Shown here in pieces: positions 47,080 through 56,853 of a stretch of 64,000 nt of DNA. Under the pieces are notes generated by a model. The model did no database searches and had not been told where the DNA came from. It saw nothing but the letters and a program-made list of their open reading frames with translations. Each line of letters begins with the position of its first letter. Within the stretch, counting starts at the first letter, position 1. The stretch comes from Leclercia pneumoniae (GTDB lineage Bacteria > Pseudomonadota > Gammaproteobacteria > Enterobacterales > Enterobacteriaceae). The stretch lies in assembly GCF_017348915.1 (NCBI RefSeq), contig NZ_CP071383.1, positions 2,294,001 through 2,358,000 on the forward strand, read 5' to 3'. The translations under genes were made by a program, and so were the position numbers.

Positions 47080-48009
47080 CTACGCGACGTTGCGGACGTG
47101 CTGTTTTTCGGTGTGCGCCAGTGCGGCTTCGCGCACCCACGTCCCCTCTTCCCAGGCTTTACGCTTGGCGGCCAGACGCTCGTGGTTGCACACGCCGCGG
47201 CCGTTGATCACGTCGTCAAATTCTTGCCAGTTGATTTCGCCGAAGCGGTAGTGACCGCTCTCTTCGTCCAGATGCAGATCCGGGTCCGGCACGGTCATGC
47301 CCAGCATCTCAACCTGCGGCACGGTGTTGTCGACAAAGCGCTGACGCAGCTCATCGTTACCGAAGCGTTTGATTTTCCAGGCCAGACTGCGGGCGCTGTT
47401 CGGTGAGTTATCATCGTTGGGTCCAAACATCATCAGCGCTGGCCACCAGAAGCGGTTGATGGCGTCCTGCAACATCTGCCGCTGCGCCTTGCTCCCCTGT
47501 GACAGCGCCATGCAGGCTTCAAAGCCCTGACGCTGGTGGAAGCTCTCTTCTTTACAGATTTTCACCATCGCCCGGGCGTAGGGGCCATAAGAGGTTCGGC
47601 AGAGCGCCACCTGGTTCACAATGGCCGCCCCGTCCACCAGCCAGCCAATCACCCCGATATCCGCCCAACTCAGGGTGGGATAGTTAAAGATGGAGGAGTA
47701 TTTCATTTTGCCGTCGAGCATCTTTTGGTAGATGTCTTCCCGGGCGCAGCCCAGCGTTTCTGCCGCACTGTAGAGATAGAGTCCGTGACCCGCCTCGTCC
47801 TGCACCTTCGCCAGCAGAATGGCTTTGCGCCGCAGCGTTGGTGCGCGGGTGATCCAGTTACCTTCCGGCAACATGCCAACAATCTCAGAGTGCGCGTGCT
47901 GGCCAATCTGACGGATCAGCGTTTTACGATAGGCTTCCGGCATCCAGTCTTGCGGCTCAATGGCCGTCTCCTGCGCGATGCGTTGCTCAAAACGTTGTTC
48001 TTCTGTCAC
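47080..48009 (-). CDS. paaA: PaaA, catalytic diiron subunit of phenylacetyl-CoA 1,2-epoxidase
   Basis: 309 residues, the E. coli length. Diiron carboxylate protein that inserts one oxygen atom into the ring of phenylacetyl-CoA. The metal-binding helices include [20 protein letters not shown] (ExxH), [18 protein letters not shown] (ExxH) and further helices around them. First gene of the paaA-K operon; the PaaX operator lies just upstream. A GGTGATGATG ribosome-site region precedes the ATG. Confidence 0.96.
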   Translation of the reverse strand: MTEEQRFEQRIAQETAIEPQDWMPEAYRKTLIRQIGQHAHSEIVGMLPEGNWITRAPTLRRKAILLAKVQDEAGHGLYLYSAAETLGCAREDIYQKMLDGKMKYSSIFNYPTLSWADIGVIGWLVDGAAIVNQVALCRTSYGPYARAMVKICKEESFHQRQGFEACMALSQGSKAQRQMLQDAINRFWWPALMMFGPNDDNSPNSARSLAWKIKRFGNDELRQRFVDNTVPQVEMLGMTVPDPDLHLDEESGHYRFGEINWQEFDDVINGRGVCNHERLAAKRKAWEEGTWVREAALAHTEKQHVRNVA

Positions 48010-48022
48010 ATCATCACCTTTA

Positions 48023-48062
48023 TGATTCGTGAATCCATCAAGTGACGCCGATTAGCGAATCA
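48023..48062 (-). promoter_or_regulatory. PaaX operator upstream of paaA
   Basis: TGATTC (48023-48028) and GAATCA (48057-48062) form the inverted repeat described for PaaX, TGATTC-N27-GAATCA, here with a 28-base spacer. It lies 14-53 bases before the paaA start in the divergent paaA-paaZ region. Confidence 0.75.
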
Positions 48063-48239
48063 CTTTGTTTTTTAAAAGTTACACAAAGGTTAAATATAAC
48101 CCCAAGAGTTGTTTGTCTATTTTGTGATGGCGCTCGCAACCCTTTTGCTTAGCCCGCGTCGCGCCTGGATCGATGCGCAGGACATTCGTCAGGCAAGATC
48201 ACATTGTTAACAAATTATTAAAACACTCCTTGCATTTTA

Positions 48240-48273
48240 TGATTCGCGATCAAACTATCTATAGTGAAATCAC
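48240..48273 (+). promoter_or_regulatory. possible PaaX half-site upstream of paaZ
   Basis: TGATTC at 48240-48245 is followed 20 bases later by GAAATCAC, an imperfect partner half, 20-55 bases before the paaZ start. Position and half-site fit PaaX control of paaZ, as in E. coli, but the second half and the spacing are off consensus. Confidence 0.45.
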
Positions 48274-48293
48274 GAAACACTTGGAGAGAAGAG

Positions 48294-50339
48294 ATGCAGC
48301 AGTTAGCCAGCTTCTTATCCGGCACCTGGCAGTCTGGCCGGGGCCGTGAACGCAGCATTTATCACGCCATTACGGGCGAACCGCTCTGGCAGGTCACCAG
48401 CGAAGGGCTGGATATGGCCGCCGCGCGTCGCTACGCCATTGAGAAAGGCGGTGAGTCACTTCATGCGATGACCTTTATCGAGCGCGCCGCGATGATCAAA
48501 GCGGTGGCGAAGCATCTGCTAAGCCAGAAAGCGGAGTTCTATGCCCTCTCGGCACAGACCGGGGCAACCAAAGCCGATAGCTGGGTGGATATTGAAGGGG
48601 GCATCGGTACCCTTTTCACCTATGCGAGCCTGGGTAACCGCGAGCTGCCGGACGATACTCTGTGGCCGGAAGATGAACTGATACCGCTCTCTAAAGAGGG
48701 AGGCTTTGCGGCTCGTCATGTACTGACGTCGAAATCGGGCGTGGCGCTGCATATTAATGCCTTTAACTTCCCCTGCTGGGGGATGCTGGAAAAACTGGCG
48801 CCAACCTGGCTTGCCGGAATGCCTGCCATTATCAAACCGGCCACCGCTACCGCTCAGCTCACCCAGGCGATGGTAAAATCCATCGTTGAAAGCGGCCTGG
48901 TGCCCGAAGGGGCAATCAGCCTGATATGCGGCGGCGCGGGCGATCTGCTTGACCACCTGGACAGCCAGGACGTGGTGACCTTTACCGGCTCGGCAAGCAC
49001 CGGCCAGATGCTGCGGGTTCACCCCAACATCGTCGCCAAATCCATCCCCTTCACCATGGAAGCCGACTCGCTAAACTGCTGCGTGCTGGGGGAGGACGTT
49101 ACGCCGGAGCAGCCGGAATTTGCCCTGTTCATTCGCGAAGTGGTGCGTGAAATGACCGCCAAGGCCGGACAAAAATGTACCGCCATTCGCCGTATCATCG
49201 TGCCGCAGGCTCAGATCGAGGCGGTGAGCCAGGCGCTGATCGCCCGGCTGGAAAGCGTGGTGGTCGGCGATCCGGCGCAGGAGGGGGTAAAAATGGGGGC
49301 GCTGGTCAACGCCGAACAGCGCGCCGACGTGCAGGAGAAGGTTGATGCACTGGTGACGGCAGGCTGTCAGGTGCGCCTCGGCGGCAAAGCCGATCTCAAC
49401 GCGGCCGGCGCATTCTTCCCGCCGACGCTGCTCTTCTGTCCGCAGCCGGATGAAACCCCGGCGGTGCATGCCACCGAAGCCTTTGGCCCGGTCGCTACTC
49501 TGATGCCGTACCAGGATGCTGAACACGCGATGGCCCTTGCCCGTGCGGGTGAAGGGAGCCTGGCTGGCACGCTGGTAACCGCTAATCCGGCGCTGGCGCG
49601 GCAGTTTATTGCCGGCGCGGCGCGGGCGCATGGCCGTATTCAGATCCTTAACCAGGAGTCAGCCAAAGAGTCTACCGGCCACGGCTCTCCTCTGCCCCAG
49701 CTGGTTCACGGCGGGCCGGGACGTGCCGGGGGCGGCGAGGAGTTGGGCGGCCTGCGCGCGGTGAAACATTATCTGCAGCGTACGGCGATTCAGGGCAGCC
49801 CATCAATGCTGGCAGCCATCAGCAAACAGTGGGTACGTGGCGCCAGCGTGCAGGAAGATCGCGTTCATCCGTTCCGCAAATACTTTGAAGAGTTACAGCC
49901 AGGGGATAGTCTCCTGACGCCGCGCCGTACCCTGACCGAGACCGACATCGTCAATTTCGCCTGCCTGAGTGGGGATCACTTCTACGCCCACATGGATAAA
50001 ATCGGTGCTGCCGAGTCGATCTTCGGCGAGCGCGTGGTGCACGGTTACTTTGTCATTTCTGCCGCTGCCGGTCTCTTTGTGGATGCGGGCGTAGGCCCGG
50101 TGATTGCCAATTACGGCATGGAAAATCTGCGCTTTATCGAACCGGTCAAACCGGGCGATACCATCCAGGTACGCCTGACCTGTAAACGTAAAACGCTCAA
50201 GAAACAGCGTACGGCGGATGAGAAACCGACCGGCGTAGTGGAATGGGCGGTGGAGATCTTCAACCAGCATCAGCAGGCCGTGGCTCTCTACTCCATTCTG
50301 ACCCTCGTCGCGCGCCAGCATGGGGACATTGACCTCTGA
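48294..50339 (+). CDS. paaZ: PaaZ, oxepin-CoA hydrolase / semialdehyde dehydrogenase
   Basis: 681-residue bifunctional enzyme, the E. coli length. The N-terminal aldehyde dehydrogenase part ([45 protein letters not shown], catalytic Cys in [12 protein letters not shown]) oxidises the semialdehyde to 3-oxo-5,6-dehydrosuberyl-CoA with NADP. The C-terminal MaoC-like (R)-hydratase part (about 540-681; [13 protein letters not shown]...[16 protein letters not shown]) opens oxepin-CoA. ATG 48294 follows GGAGAGAAG; the open frame before it is not coding. Divergent from paaA. Confidence 0.96.
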   Translation: MQQLASFLSGTWQSGRGRERSIYHAITGEPLWQVTSEGLDMAAARRYAIEKGGESLHAMTFIERAAMIKAVAKHLLSQKAEFYALSAQTGATKADSWVDIEGGIGTLFTYASLGNRELPDDTLWPEDELIPLSKEGGFAARHVLTSKSGVALHINAFNFPCWGMLEKLAPTWLAGMPAIIKPATATAQLTQAMVKSIVESGLVPEGAISLICGGAGDLLDHLDSQDVVTFTGSASTGQMLRVHPNIVAKSIPFTMEADSLNCCVLGEDVTPEQPEFALFIREVVREMTAKAGQKCTAIRRIIVPQAQIEAVSQALIARLESVVVGDPAQEGVKMGALVNAEQRADVQEKVDALVTAGCQVRLGGKADLNAAGAFFPPTLLFCPQPDETPAVHATEAFGPVATLMPYQDAEHAMALARAGEGSLAGTLVTANPALARQFIAGAARAHGRIQILNQESAKESTGHGSPLPQLVHGGPGRAGGGEELGGLRAVKHYLQRTAIQGSPSMLAAISKQWVRGASVQEDRVHPFRKYFEELQPGDSLLTPRRTLTETDIVNFACLSGDHFYAHMDKIGAAESIFGERVVHGYFVISAAAGLFVDAGVGPVIANYGMENLRFIEPVKPGDTIQVRLTCKRKTLKKQRTADEKPTGVVEWAVEIFNQHQQAVALYSILTLVARQHGDIDL

Positions 50340-50350
50340 CCCTCCTCTTT

Positions 50351-50375
50351 CGGATAACGCAGCCTGCGTTATCCG
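50351..50375 (+). terminator. hairpin after paaZ
   Basis: Perfect 11-bp stem CGGATAACGCA / TGCGTTATCCG with loop GCC, 11 bases after the paaZ stop. Only a short T-containing tail follows, so termination may be imperfect. Confidence 0.7.
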
Positions 50376-50514
50376 GCTTCTGGCACATCTGACAAATAAT
50401 CTGGCAAACGCAGGCAAACAGTGTCCATGGCGATATTGCTATGTTGGCGATGAGTAAACCGCGCGCAGAACAGCGGTCCCGAGTGCACAACGACACAACA
50501 ATACGAGGTTAATT

Positions 50515-52791
50515 ATGGGAAGCCCCTCTCTTTTTTCCCCGCGTAAAACGGCAGTCGCTCTGGCCGTCGCGGCCCTTTTACTTGGCCAGGCGCCGGCGAT
50601 GGCGCATGGCACCGCCGCACACATGGTGCCGATGGACAAAACCCTGGCCGACTTTGGCGCGGATGTGCAATGGGATGACTACGCCCAGATGTTTACCATC
50701 AGCAAGGATGGCGCCTTTGTGAAGGTGAAACCCGGCGCGAAACAGGCGATGGTCAACGGCAAGCCGGTGACGCTACAGGTGCCGGTGGTGATGGAAGGCC
50801 AGACGGCGATGATCCCCGAAACCTTTATTAACGACGTCTTCCAGTCAGGGCTGGACCAGACTTTCCAGGTGGAAAAGACCCCGCACCCGCTGAACGCCCT
50901 CTCGGCCGACGAGATCAAGCAGGCGGTGGAAATTGTTAAAGCCGCGCCGGATTTCAAACCTAACACCCGCTTTACCCAGATTGCGCTGGTAGAGCCTGAA
51001 AAAGCCAAAGTATGGGACTTTGTCCTCAATGGCACCGCCGTTGATGCGCCTCGTCAGGCCGCCATCACCATGCTCGACGGGAAACATATCGTCGAAAGCG
51101 TGGTGGATCTGCAAGAGAAAAAAGTGGTCAGCTGGGCGGCCATTAAAGATGCGCACGGCATGGTGCTGCTGGATGACTTTATGACCGTACAAAGCATCGT
51201 CACCTCCAGCCCGGAGTTTGCGCAAGCGCTGAAGAAGCACGGCGTGGATGACCCGAGTAAGGTGGTGACTACGCCGTTGACGGTCGGTTACTTCGACGGT
51301 AAAGACGGCCTCCGGCAGGAAGATCGCCTGCTGAAGGTGGTGAGCTATCTGGATGTCGGTGACGGTAACTATTGGGCCCACCCGATCGAAAACCTGGTGG
51401 CCGTGGTCGACCTGGAGCAGAAAAAGATCCAGAAAATTGAAGAGGGTCCGGTGGTGCCAGTACCGTTGACGCCGCGTCCGTATGATGGCCGCGACCGCGT
51501 GGCGCCGAGTCTGAAACCGCTGAATATCGTGGAGCCGGAGGGTAAAAACTACACCATTACCGGCGACATGGTGCACTGGCAGAACTGGGATTTCCACCTG
51601 CGGCTGGACTCCCGCGTAGGGCCGATTTTGTCGACCATTACCTATAACGACAACGGTAAAAAACGCCAGGTTATGTACCAGGGATCGCTGGGCGGAATGA
51701 TCGTGCCTTACGGCGACCCGGATGTGGGCTGGTACTTCAAGGCTTATCTGGACTCCGGCGATTACGGCATGGGCACCCTGACCTCCTCGCTGGTGCGCGG
51801 TAAAGATGTGCCTTCAAATGCGGTGATGCTCAACGAGACCATTCCGGACTATACCGGGGCACCGATGGAGATCCCGCGCGCTATCGCTATTTTCGAACGC
51901 TATGCCGGGCCAGAGTATAAGCACCAGGAGATGGGGAAACCCAACGTCAGCGCCGAGCGGCGGGAGCTGGTGGTGCGCTGGGTCAGTACCGTAGGGAACT
52001 ACGACTACATCTTTGACTGGGTCTTCCACCAAAATGGCACCATCGGAATTGATGCCGGGGCAACCGGTATCGAAGCGGTGAAAGGGGTGCAGGCGAAAAC
52101 CATGCATGATCCGAGCGCCAAAGATGACACCAAATATGGCACGCTGATCGACCATAATATTGTTGGCACCACCCACCAGCATATCTATAACTTCCGCCTG
52201 GATATGGACGTAGATGGCACTAACAACCGCATGGTGGCCATGGATCCTGAGGTGAAGCCAAACACCACGGGCGGCCCACGTACCAGCACCATGCAGGTGA
52301 ATCAGTACACCATTGATACCGAACAGCAGGCGGCACAGAAGTTCGACCCCGGCACCATCCGCCTGCTGAGCAACACCACTAAAGAGAACCGCATGGGTAA
52401 CCCGGTGTCTTACCAGATAATCCCTTACGCCGGGGGCACCCACCCGGTCGCCACCGGAGCGAATTTCGCGAAGGATGAGTGGATCTACCATCGTCTGAGC
52501 TTTATGGATAAGCAGTTGTGGGTGACCCGCTACCATCCTAATGAGATGTACCCGGAAGGCAAATTCCCGAACCGCTCCATTCACGATGAGGGGCTGGGCA
52601 AGTACAGTAAAGATAACGAAAACCTGAACGACCAGGATAACGTGGTCTGGATGACCACCGGTACCACCCACGTGGCACGTGCGGAGGAGTGGCCTATCAT
52701 GCCAACCGAGTGGGTCCATACCCTCCTCAAACCCTGGAACTTCTTTGACGAAACCCCCACGCTTGGCAAGAAGAAAGACGAGAGTAAATAA
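50515..52791 (+). CDS. tynA: periplasmic copper amine oxidase TynA
   Basis: 758-residue precursor. A signal peptide (TAVALAVAALLLGQAPAMA) is cleaved before HGTAAHMVPMDK, the mature start in E. coli. It oxidises phenylethylamine, tyramine and related amines to aldehydes, ammonia and peroxide. The first Tyr of NYDY in TVGNYDYIFDW becomes the topaquinone cofactor. Copper ligands are the two His of HQHIYNF and a later His near the C-terminus. Four N-terminal copper-amine-oxidase domains (KTLADFGADVQWDDYAQMFTISKDGAFVKVK) precede the catalytic domain. Feeds FeaB and the paa pathway. Confidence 0.96.
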   Translation: MGSPSLFSPRKTAVALAVAALLLGQAPAMAHGTAAHMVPMDKTLADFGADVQWDDYAQMFTISKDGAFVKVKPGAKQAMVNGKPVTLQVPVVMEGQTAMIPETFINDVFQSGLDQTFQVEKTPHPLNALSADEIKQAVEIVKAAPDFKPNTRFTQIALVEPEKAKVWDFVLNGTAVDAPRQAAITMLDGKHIVESVVDLQEKKVVSWAAIKDAHGMVLLDDFMTVQSIVTSSPEFAQALKKHGVDDPSKVVTTPLTVGYFDGKDGLRQEDRLLKVVSYLDVGDGNYWAHPIENLVAVVDLEQKKIQKIEEGPVVPVPLTPRPYDGRDRVAPSLKPLNIVEPEGKNYTITGDMVHWQNWDFHLRLDSRVGPILSTITYNDNGKKRQVMYQGSLGGMIVPYGDPDVGWYFKAYLDSGDYGMGTLTSSLVRGKDVPSNAVMLNETIPDYTGAPMEIPRAIAIFERYAGPEYKHQEMGKPNVSAERRELVVRWVSTVGNYDYIFDWVFHQNGTIGIDAGATGIEAVKGVQAKTMHDPSAKDDTKYGTLIDHNIVGTTHQHIYNFRLDMDVDGTNNRMVAMDPEVKPNTTGGPRTSTMQVNQYTIDTEQQAAQKFDPGTIRLLSNTTKENRMGNPVSYQIIPYAGGTHPVATGANFAKDEWIYHRLSFMDKQLWVTRYHPNEMYPEGKFPNRSIHDEGLGKYSKDNENLNDQDNVVWMTTGTTHVARAEEWPIMPTEWVHTLLKPWNFFDETPTLGKKKDESK

Positions 52792-52797
52792 CCGTGA

Positions 52798-52824
52798 AGC
52801 CGGGCGTGATGCCCGGCTTTTTTT
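52798..52824 (+). terminator. terminator of tynA
   Basis: Stem AGCCGGGC / GCCCGGCT with a 5-base loop, followed by seven T, six bases past the tynA stop. Confidence 0.93.
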
Positions 52825-52934
52825 GCCATGGTTAACACGATATGACCACCGCCTCCCGGGACGTAACGCTTCCTAATTCACTATCAGGCTGCTAATAATG
52901 TGCCAGTGGATGATGATCGACCGAAGAGGACGCT

Positions 52935-53657
52935 ATGGAAAATAATATTTCTTTCATTGACTTAATTGGCAAGGAGTTCAGCGGATCGCCAATCGGAACG
53001 CTGGCTGCATTTATCGCGATTTTTGGCGCCATCGTAGCGCTCATGAAGGTCTGTGCCAGGCGGAACCCCACATCGGCACATGAAATTTACCAGAAGAATG
53101 GAATAAGCCGGTTTCTGTTGTTCCTCTTCGCAATCAATCTCCCTTTAAACAAAACCCCCTCGATATCCAGAACCGAGCTGATTGGATCATGCTTAATCGC
53201 CGCTATCTCGCTGAGCGCCTGCGGTTTTATGGGCAACATGCTGTTTAAGGTTGCGAATACGCCAAAAGGCGCGGCATCGCTTTTTTACAAGCCTACCGAT
53301 GAGAACTTTTATCTCTCCCCGCAGGGCGGTTCAGAGGCTTTTGCAGTCATCCGTAAAGGGCGTTGGTCGATCACCCCGGCCACCTGCCAGGCCCGCGCAG
53401 AAATGCCGCTTACCCCCTCCCACGGCCTGGTACAAATGATTTGCGAGACCTTTGTTAATGAGGAATATAAGCAGGATGTGATTAAGGCAGTAAAACAGTT
53501 CGAAAAAGATAAGCCGGTTATCTACACCATGGTCACCTTGCTCAGTATGTTGCTGTTCTGGATCGCCGCAAGCCTGCTGCTCTCGCTTATCTATAAAAAG
53601 CGACTCCACAACTATGTTAAGAATGAGCACAAGATTGCTGAAAGCTACGTGATGTGA
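52935..53657 (+). CDS. membrane protein of unknown function between tynA and feaB
   Basis: 240 residues. Three or four hydrophobic segments: IGTLAAFIAIFGAIVALMKV (about 20-39), FLLFLFAINL, LIGSCLIAAISLSACGFMGNML (about 83-104) and VIYTMVTLLSMLLFWIAASLLLSLIY near the C-terminus, with a soluble, probably periplasmic, domain between (about 108-190) containing two cysteines (TPATCQAR, VQMICETF). Inserted between tynA and feaB, which are neighbours in E. coli, and closed by its own terminator. A GAGGACGCT stretch precedes the ATG. Not recognised. Confidence 0.72.
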   Translation: MENNISFIDLIGKEFSGSPIGTLAAFIAIFGAIVALMKVCARRNPTSAHEIYQKNGISRFLLFLFAINLPLNKTPSISRTELIGSCLIAAISLSACGFMGNMLFKVANTPKGAASLFYKPTDENFYLSPQGGSEAFAVIRKGRWSITPATCQARAEMPLTPSHGLVQMICETFVNEEYKQDVIKAVKQFEKDKPVIYTMVTLLSMLLFWIAASLLLSLIYKKRLHNYVKNEHKIAESYVM

Positions 53658-53659
53658 AA

Positions 53660-53679
53660 AAGCCCTCTTACGAGGGCTT
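53660..53679. terminator. bidirectional terminator between the unknown gene and feaB
   Basis: Stem AAGCCCTC / GAGGGCTT with loop TTAC. On the minus strand it is followed by a T-run (TTTTTC), serving feaB; on the plus strand it lies just after the stop at 53657. Confidence 0.85.
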
Positions 53680-53688
53680 CAGCTAACT

Positions 53689-55188
53689 TCAATACCGTAC
53701 ACAAACCGATTTGGTTTCACACCAGCCGTCCAGCCAGTCGGGGCCAAAATCACGCCCGGTGCCGGACTGCTTCATGCCACCGAACGGCAGGTTGGCGTCA
53801 ATCAGGGTATGGCTGTTCACCCAGACGGTACCGGCCTGCAGTCGATCGCTGTACGAAAGCGCATGGCTGATGTTTTGCGTCCAGATGCTGGCGGTCAGGC
53901 CATATTCGGTGTCGTTCGCCAGCTTCAGCGCCTCTTCCCCGTCGGCCACCCGCACTAAATTGACGACCGGGCCAAACACCTCTTCCCGCGTCAGGCGCAG
54001 GCTGGCATCCGGGTTCACCACCAGCGTTGGCGAGACATAATAGCCCTTACCGTCCGGCCCACGATTGCCGGTAATCAGCTCCGCGTGCCCGGATTGCGCT
54101 TCATCAAGGAAGGTCTGAACCTTGTCGCAATGGGCGCGGGAGACCAGCGGGTTGATATGTGCTTGCGGGGACATGCCCGGCCCGACGCTTAAGGACTTCA
54201 CCGCCTGCTCAAACCTGCTTACCAGGGTATCGAACAGCGGCGCTTCGATATAGATACGCGAACTGGCCGCACACACCTGGCCCTGGTTGAGGAAGCTGCC
54301 GGTCATTAACCCTTCAATAACCCAGGCCGGATCGGCATCTTTCAGCACGATGGCCGGGTTTTTGCCACCCAGCTCAAGGGTGACGCCCATCAGACGCTCC
54401 GCCGCGGCGCGGGCAATTTGCTTGCCGGTGGCGGTAGAGCCGGTAAAGCTCACCTTAGCGATATGGGGATGGCTGGTCAGGGCGGCGCCGCACACTGCCC
54501 CGCTGCCCGTAACCACGTTAAACACGCCATCGGGAATACCCGCTTCACTTGCCAGTTCGGCCACCCGCAGCATGGTCAGCGGCGTGGTTTCCGAAGGCTT
54601 GATCACGATCGAGCAGCCTGCCGCCAGCGCGGGCATCACTTTCCACATACCAATCATTAGCGGGAAGTTCCACGGCACGATGCCCGCCACAACGCCGACG
54701 GGCTCTTTGCGTGTCCAGGCCTGGTAACGCGCCCCCTGGGGCATCGGAATAGAGAGGTCGAGGGTCTTGCCGGTAATTTTGGTGGTAAGCCCGGCGGTAT
54801 AACGCATCCAGTTCAGGGTGCAGCCCACTTCAAAGGCGCGGGAGATATTAATGGATTTGCCCTGCTCCAGGGTTTCAAGCTGGGAAAGCGCCTCACTGTG
54901 TTGCTCCACCAGATCGGCAAAACGCAGCAGAATGCGTTCACGCTCGGCGGGCAATTTACCCGCCCAGCTACGGCCCACAAAGGCGCGCCACGCGGACATG
55001 ACCGCGCGATCGACATCCTGAACGCTGGCGTCGGCGGTGGTGGCAATCACCTCGCCGGTCGCCGGGTTGAACACATCCAGAGGGTTATCGCTATCGGAGG
55101 CAGTCTGCTCTCCCTCGATCCAGAGACCGTGCTGGCGGTCTAAAAATTGCTGCACGCTTTGCAGTACGGCGACCTGAGTATCAGACAT
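53689..55188 (-). CDS. feaB: phenylacetaldehyde dehydrogenase FeaB
   Basis: 499-residue NAD-dependent aldehyde dehydrogenase (the E. coli size) that oxidises phenylacetaldehyde from TynA to phenylacetate, the substrate of PaaK. Motifs: [47 protein letters not shown], catalytic Glu in [16 protein letters not shown], catalytic Cys in [14 protein letters not shown] and [21 protein letters not shown] precedes the ATG. Divergent from its regulator feaR across 230 bases. Confidence 0.95.
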   Translation of the reverse strand: MSDTQVAVLQSVQQFLDRQHGLWIEGEQTASDSDNPLDVFNPATGEVIATTADASVQDVDRAVMSAWRAFVGRSWAGKLPAERERILLRFADLVEQHSEALSQLETLEQGKSINISRAFEVGCTLNWMRYTAGLTTKITGKTLDLSIPMPQGARYQAWTRKEPVGVVAGIVPWNFPLMIGMWKVMPALAAGCSIVIKPSETTPLTMLRVAELASEAGIPDGVFNVVTGSGAVCGAALTSHPHIAKVSFTGSTATGKQIARAAAERLMGVTLELGGKNPAIVLKDADPAWVIEGLMTGSFLNQGQVCAASSRIYIEAPLFDTLVSRFEQAVKSLSVGPGMSPQAHINPLVSRAHCDKVQTFLDEAQSGHAELITGNRGPDGKGYYVSPTLVVNPDASLRLTREEVFGPVVNLVRVADGEEALKLANDTEYGLTASIWTQNISHALSYSDRLQAGTVWVNSHTLIDANLPFGGMKQSGTGRDFGPDWLDGWCETKSVCVRY

Positions 55189-55418
55189 ACCTTCTCCTTA
55201 TCTTTCGCAGGGTGTCACAGCAGTCTAAGGTGGCTTTGGCAAATCCGCTTTTATCTCTATGACATTCACTTTGTCACCTGTGACAGGCACCGCAATTCGT
55301 GATAATTCCCGCTTATTACACTATTCCCGGTAAGTGTTCTTTCCTATAGTCAGCGCAATGCCTGTGGAATTTGGCAACATAAATGCAACAATGCTTAAAC
55401 ATTAACGGCGTGACGGGA

Positions 55419-56333
55419 ATGAATATGGCGTGCGTAAGCGAACAGGAAAGATTTCAGCACTGGCTGGCGCAAATTAACGCGGTTTGCGGCAGTTTCGCAG
55501 CCCGGCCAATGAACGGTGAATTTTTTGGCGAGCTGGAGTCGACCTGGACCGGTAACCTGAAGCTGAGCACCGTGACCGCCGGTGGCGTGAATCTGTTTCG
55601 CACCCGCCAGGAGATTAAGCACAGTAACGACGCCTGGTTTTATACCGTGTTCCAGCTGGAAGGCGTGGCGGGACTGGAACAGGATGATCGTCAGATCACC
55701 CTGGCAGCCGGGGATATTAGCTTAATCGACGCCTCGCGCCCCTGCTCGCTTTACTGGCAGGAGAAGTCCCGCCAAATCTCCCTGCTGCTGCCCCGACAGA
55801 TCCTTGAACAGCACTTCCGTTTTCAGGAGGTGAGCTGCGCACAAAAACTCTCCCATACCCTGCCCACGGTACAATTAAGCCACCGTCTGATGCAGGAGAG
55901 CATGAGCAACCCGACGCTTAGCGAGCAAGAGAGCGAAGCGGCGCTGGAGGCGATGGTCTGCTTACTGCGCCCGGTACTACAGCAGCGTGAAAGCACCCTG
56001 CCGCGCAAGGAGCGCCAGTTCAAAAGCGTGCTGTCATTGATTGACGATCATATTCAGGCGGAACATCTGCGCCCCGAGTGGATTGCGGCAGAGAGCGGTA
56101 TGTCAGTACGCAGTCTCTATCGTATGTTTGCCGATAAAGGACTGGTGGTCGCGCAGTACATTAAAAACCGTCGTCTCGATCTCTGCGCGCAAATGCTGCG
56201 CGCAACCCGCGATGAAGAGAAACTGGCGGGCATTGGTTACAGCTGGGGCTTTACCGATCACAGCCATTTTTCTACCGCCTTTAAGCAACGATTTGGCATC
56301 TCACCCGGCGAATACCGCAAACGCCACCGCTGA
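55419..56333 (+). CDS. feaR: FeaR, AraC-family activator of tynA and feaB
   Basis: 304-residue AraC-type activator that induces tynA and feaB in response to aromatic amines or aldehydes. N-terminal cupin-like sensor (TWTGNLKLSTVTAGGVNLFRT, ITLAAGDISLIDASRPCSLYWQE), C-terminal double helix-turn-helix: WIAAESGMSVRSLYRMFADKG and LAGIGYSWGFTDHSHFSTAFKQRFGISPGEYRKR. ATG 55419 (MNMACVSEQERFQHWLAQIN) gives an N-terminus like that of E. coli FeaR (301 residues); the frame is open 12 codons further to 55383. Confidence 0.93.
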   Translation: MNMACVSEQERFQHWLAQINAVCGSFAARPMNGEFFGELESTWTGNLKLSTVTAGGVNLFRTRQEIKHSNDAWFYTVFQLEGVAGLEQDDRQITLAAGDISLIDASRPCSLYWQEKSRQISLLLPRQILEQHFRFQEVSCAQKLSHTLPTVQLSHRLMQESMSNPTLSEQESEAALEAMVCLLRPVLQQRESTLPRKERQFKSVLSLIDDHIQAEHLRPEWIAAESGMSVRSLYRMFADKGLVVAQYIKNRRLDLCAQMLRATRDEEKLAGIGYSWGFTDHSHFSTAFKQRFGISPGEYRKRHR

Positions 56334-56660
56334 TCACTTCTTTAGCCACTTGCCGTTAATGCCTTTGACATACTCACCGGGGCGGGCGCGCTCCACCAGC
56401 TTGATGCCAGCCATTTTGGCCACTTCGTCTACCGGAATATTGTTACTGTCCGCCAGTTTTTGATAGCTGTCGGTACGCGCCTGGTTAATTTGCGCCACCA
56501 GCGCCAGCGTCTCGCGATCCTGAGCCACGGGCGCCAGGTATCCGTCCAGCGTCTCCCCTACACGCCCCTGGCTGCGGGCTTCGTTCAACGTGAGCGCCGA
56601 GGCCTGCGCGCAGAGTCCCAGCGTAAGCAGAATGATGGCTAAGGATTTCTTCATGACCAC
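56334..56660 (-). CDS. ydbL: YdbL, periplasmic partner of YdbH-YnbE
   Basis: 108 residues, DUF1318. The signal peptide (SLAIILLTLGLCAQASA) is cleaved before LTLNEARSQGRVGETLDGYLAPV. In E. coli, YdbL works with the YdbH-YnbE intermembrane bridge, probably as a chaperone of YnbE. The stop is one base from the convergent feaR stop, and the start is one base from the ynbE stop. Confidence 0.94.
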   Translation of the reverse strand: MVMKKSLAIILLTLGLCAQASALTLNEARSQGRVGETLDGYLAPVAQDRETLALVAQINQARTDSYQKLADSNNIPVDEVAKMAGIKLVERARPGEYVKGINGKWLKK

Positions 56661-56661
56661 C

Positions 56662-56853
56662 TCAGAATAGATCGCTGCGGGATTTCAGCAGCGCTTCCAC
56701 GTCTTTATCCACTTTAATGTGAATTTCGTGTTCGATCTTCACGTTCATATTGATGGTGATGGGCTCTTTCGGGGCCGCCACTTCGATACGCGGCGTACAG
56801 CCCGTCAGCAGCATAACGACCACGGCGACGACGCCACCGGCCAGTGTTCTCAT
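56662..56853 (-). CDS. ynbE: YnbE, outer-membrane lipoprotein
   Basis: 63 residues. Lipobox LTGC at 16-19, then a short beta-rich stretch (TPRIEVAAPKEPITINMNVKIEHEIHIKVD). In E. coli YnbE stacks onto the C-terminus of YdbH to complete a beta-helical bridge that carries phospholipids to the outer membrane. Overlaps the ydbH stop by 4 bases. Confidence 0.93.
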   Translation of the reverse strand: MRTLAGGVVAVVVMLLTGCTPRIEVAAPKEPITINMNVKIEHEIHIKVDKDVEALLKSRSDLF

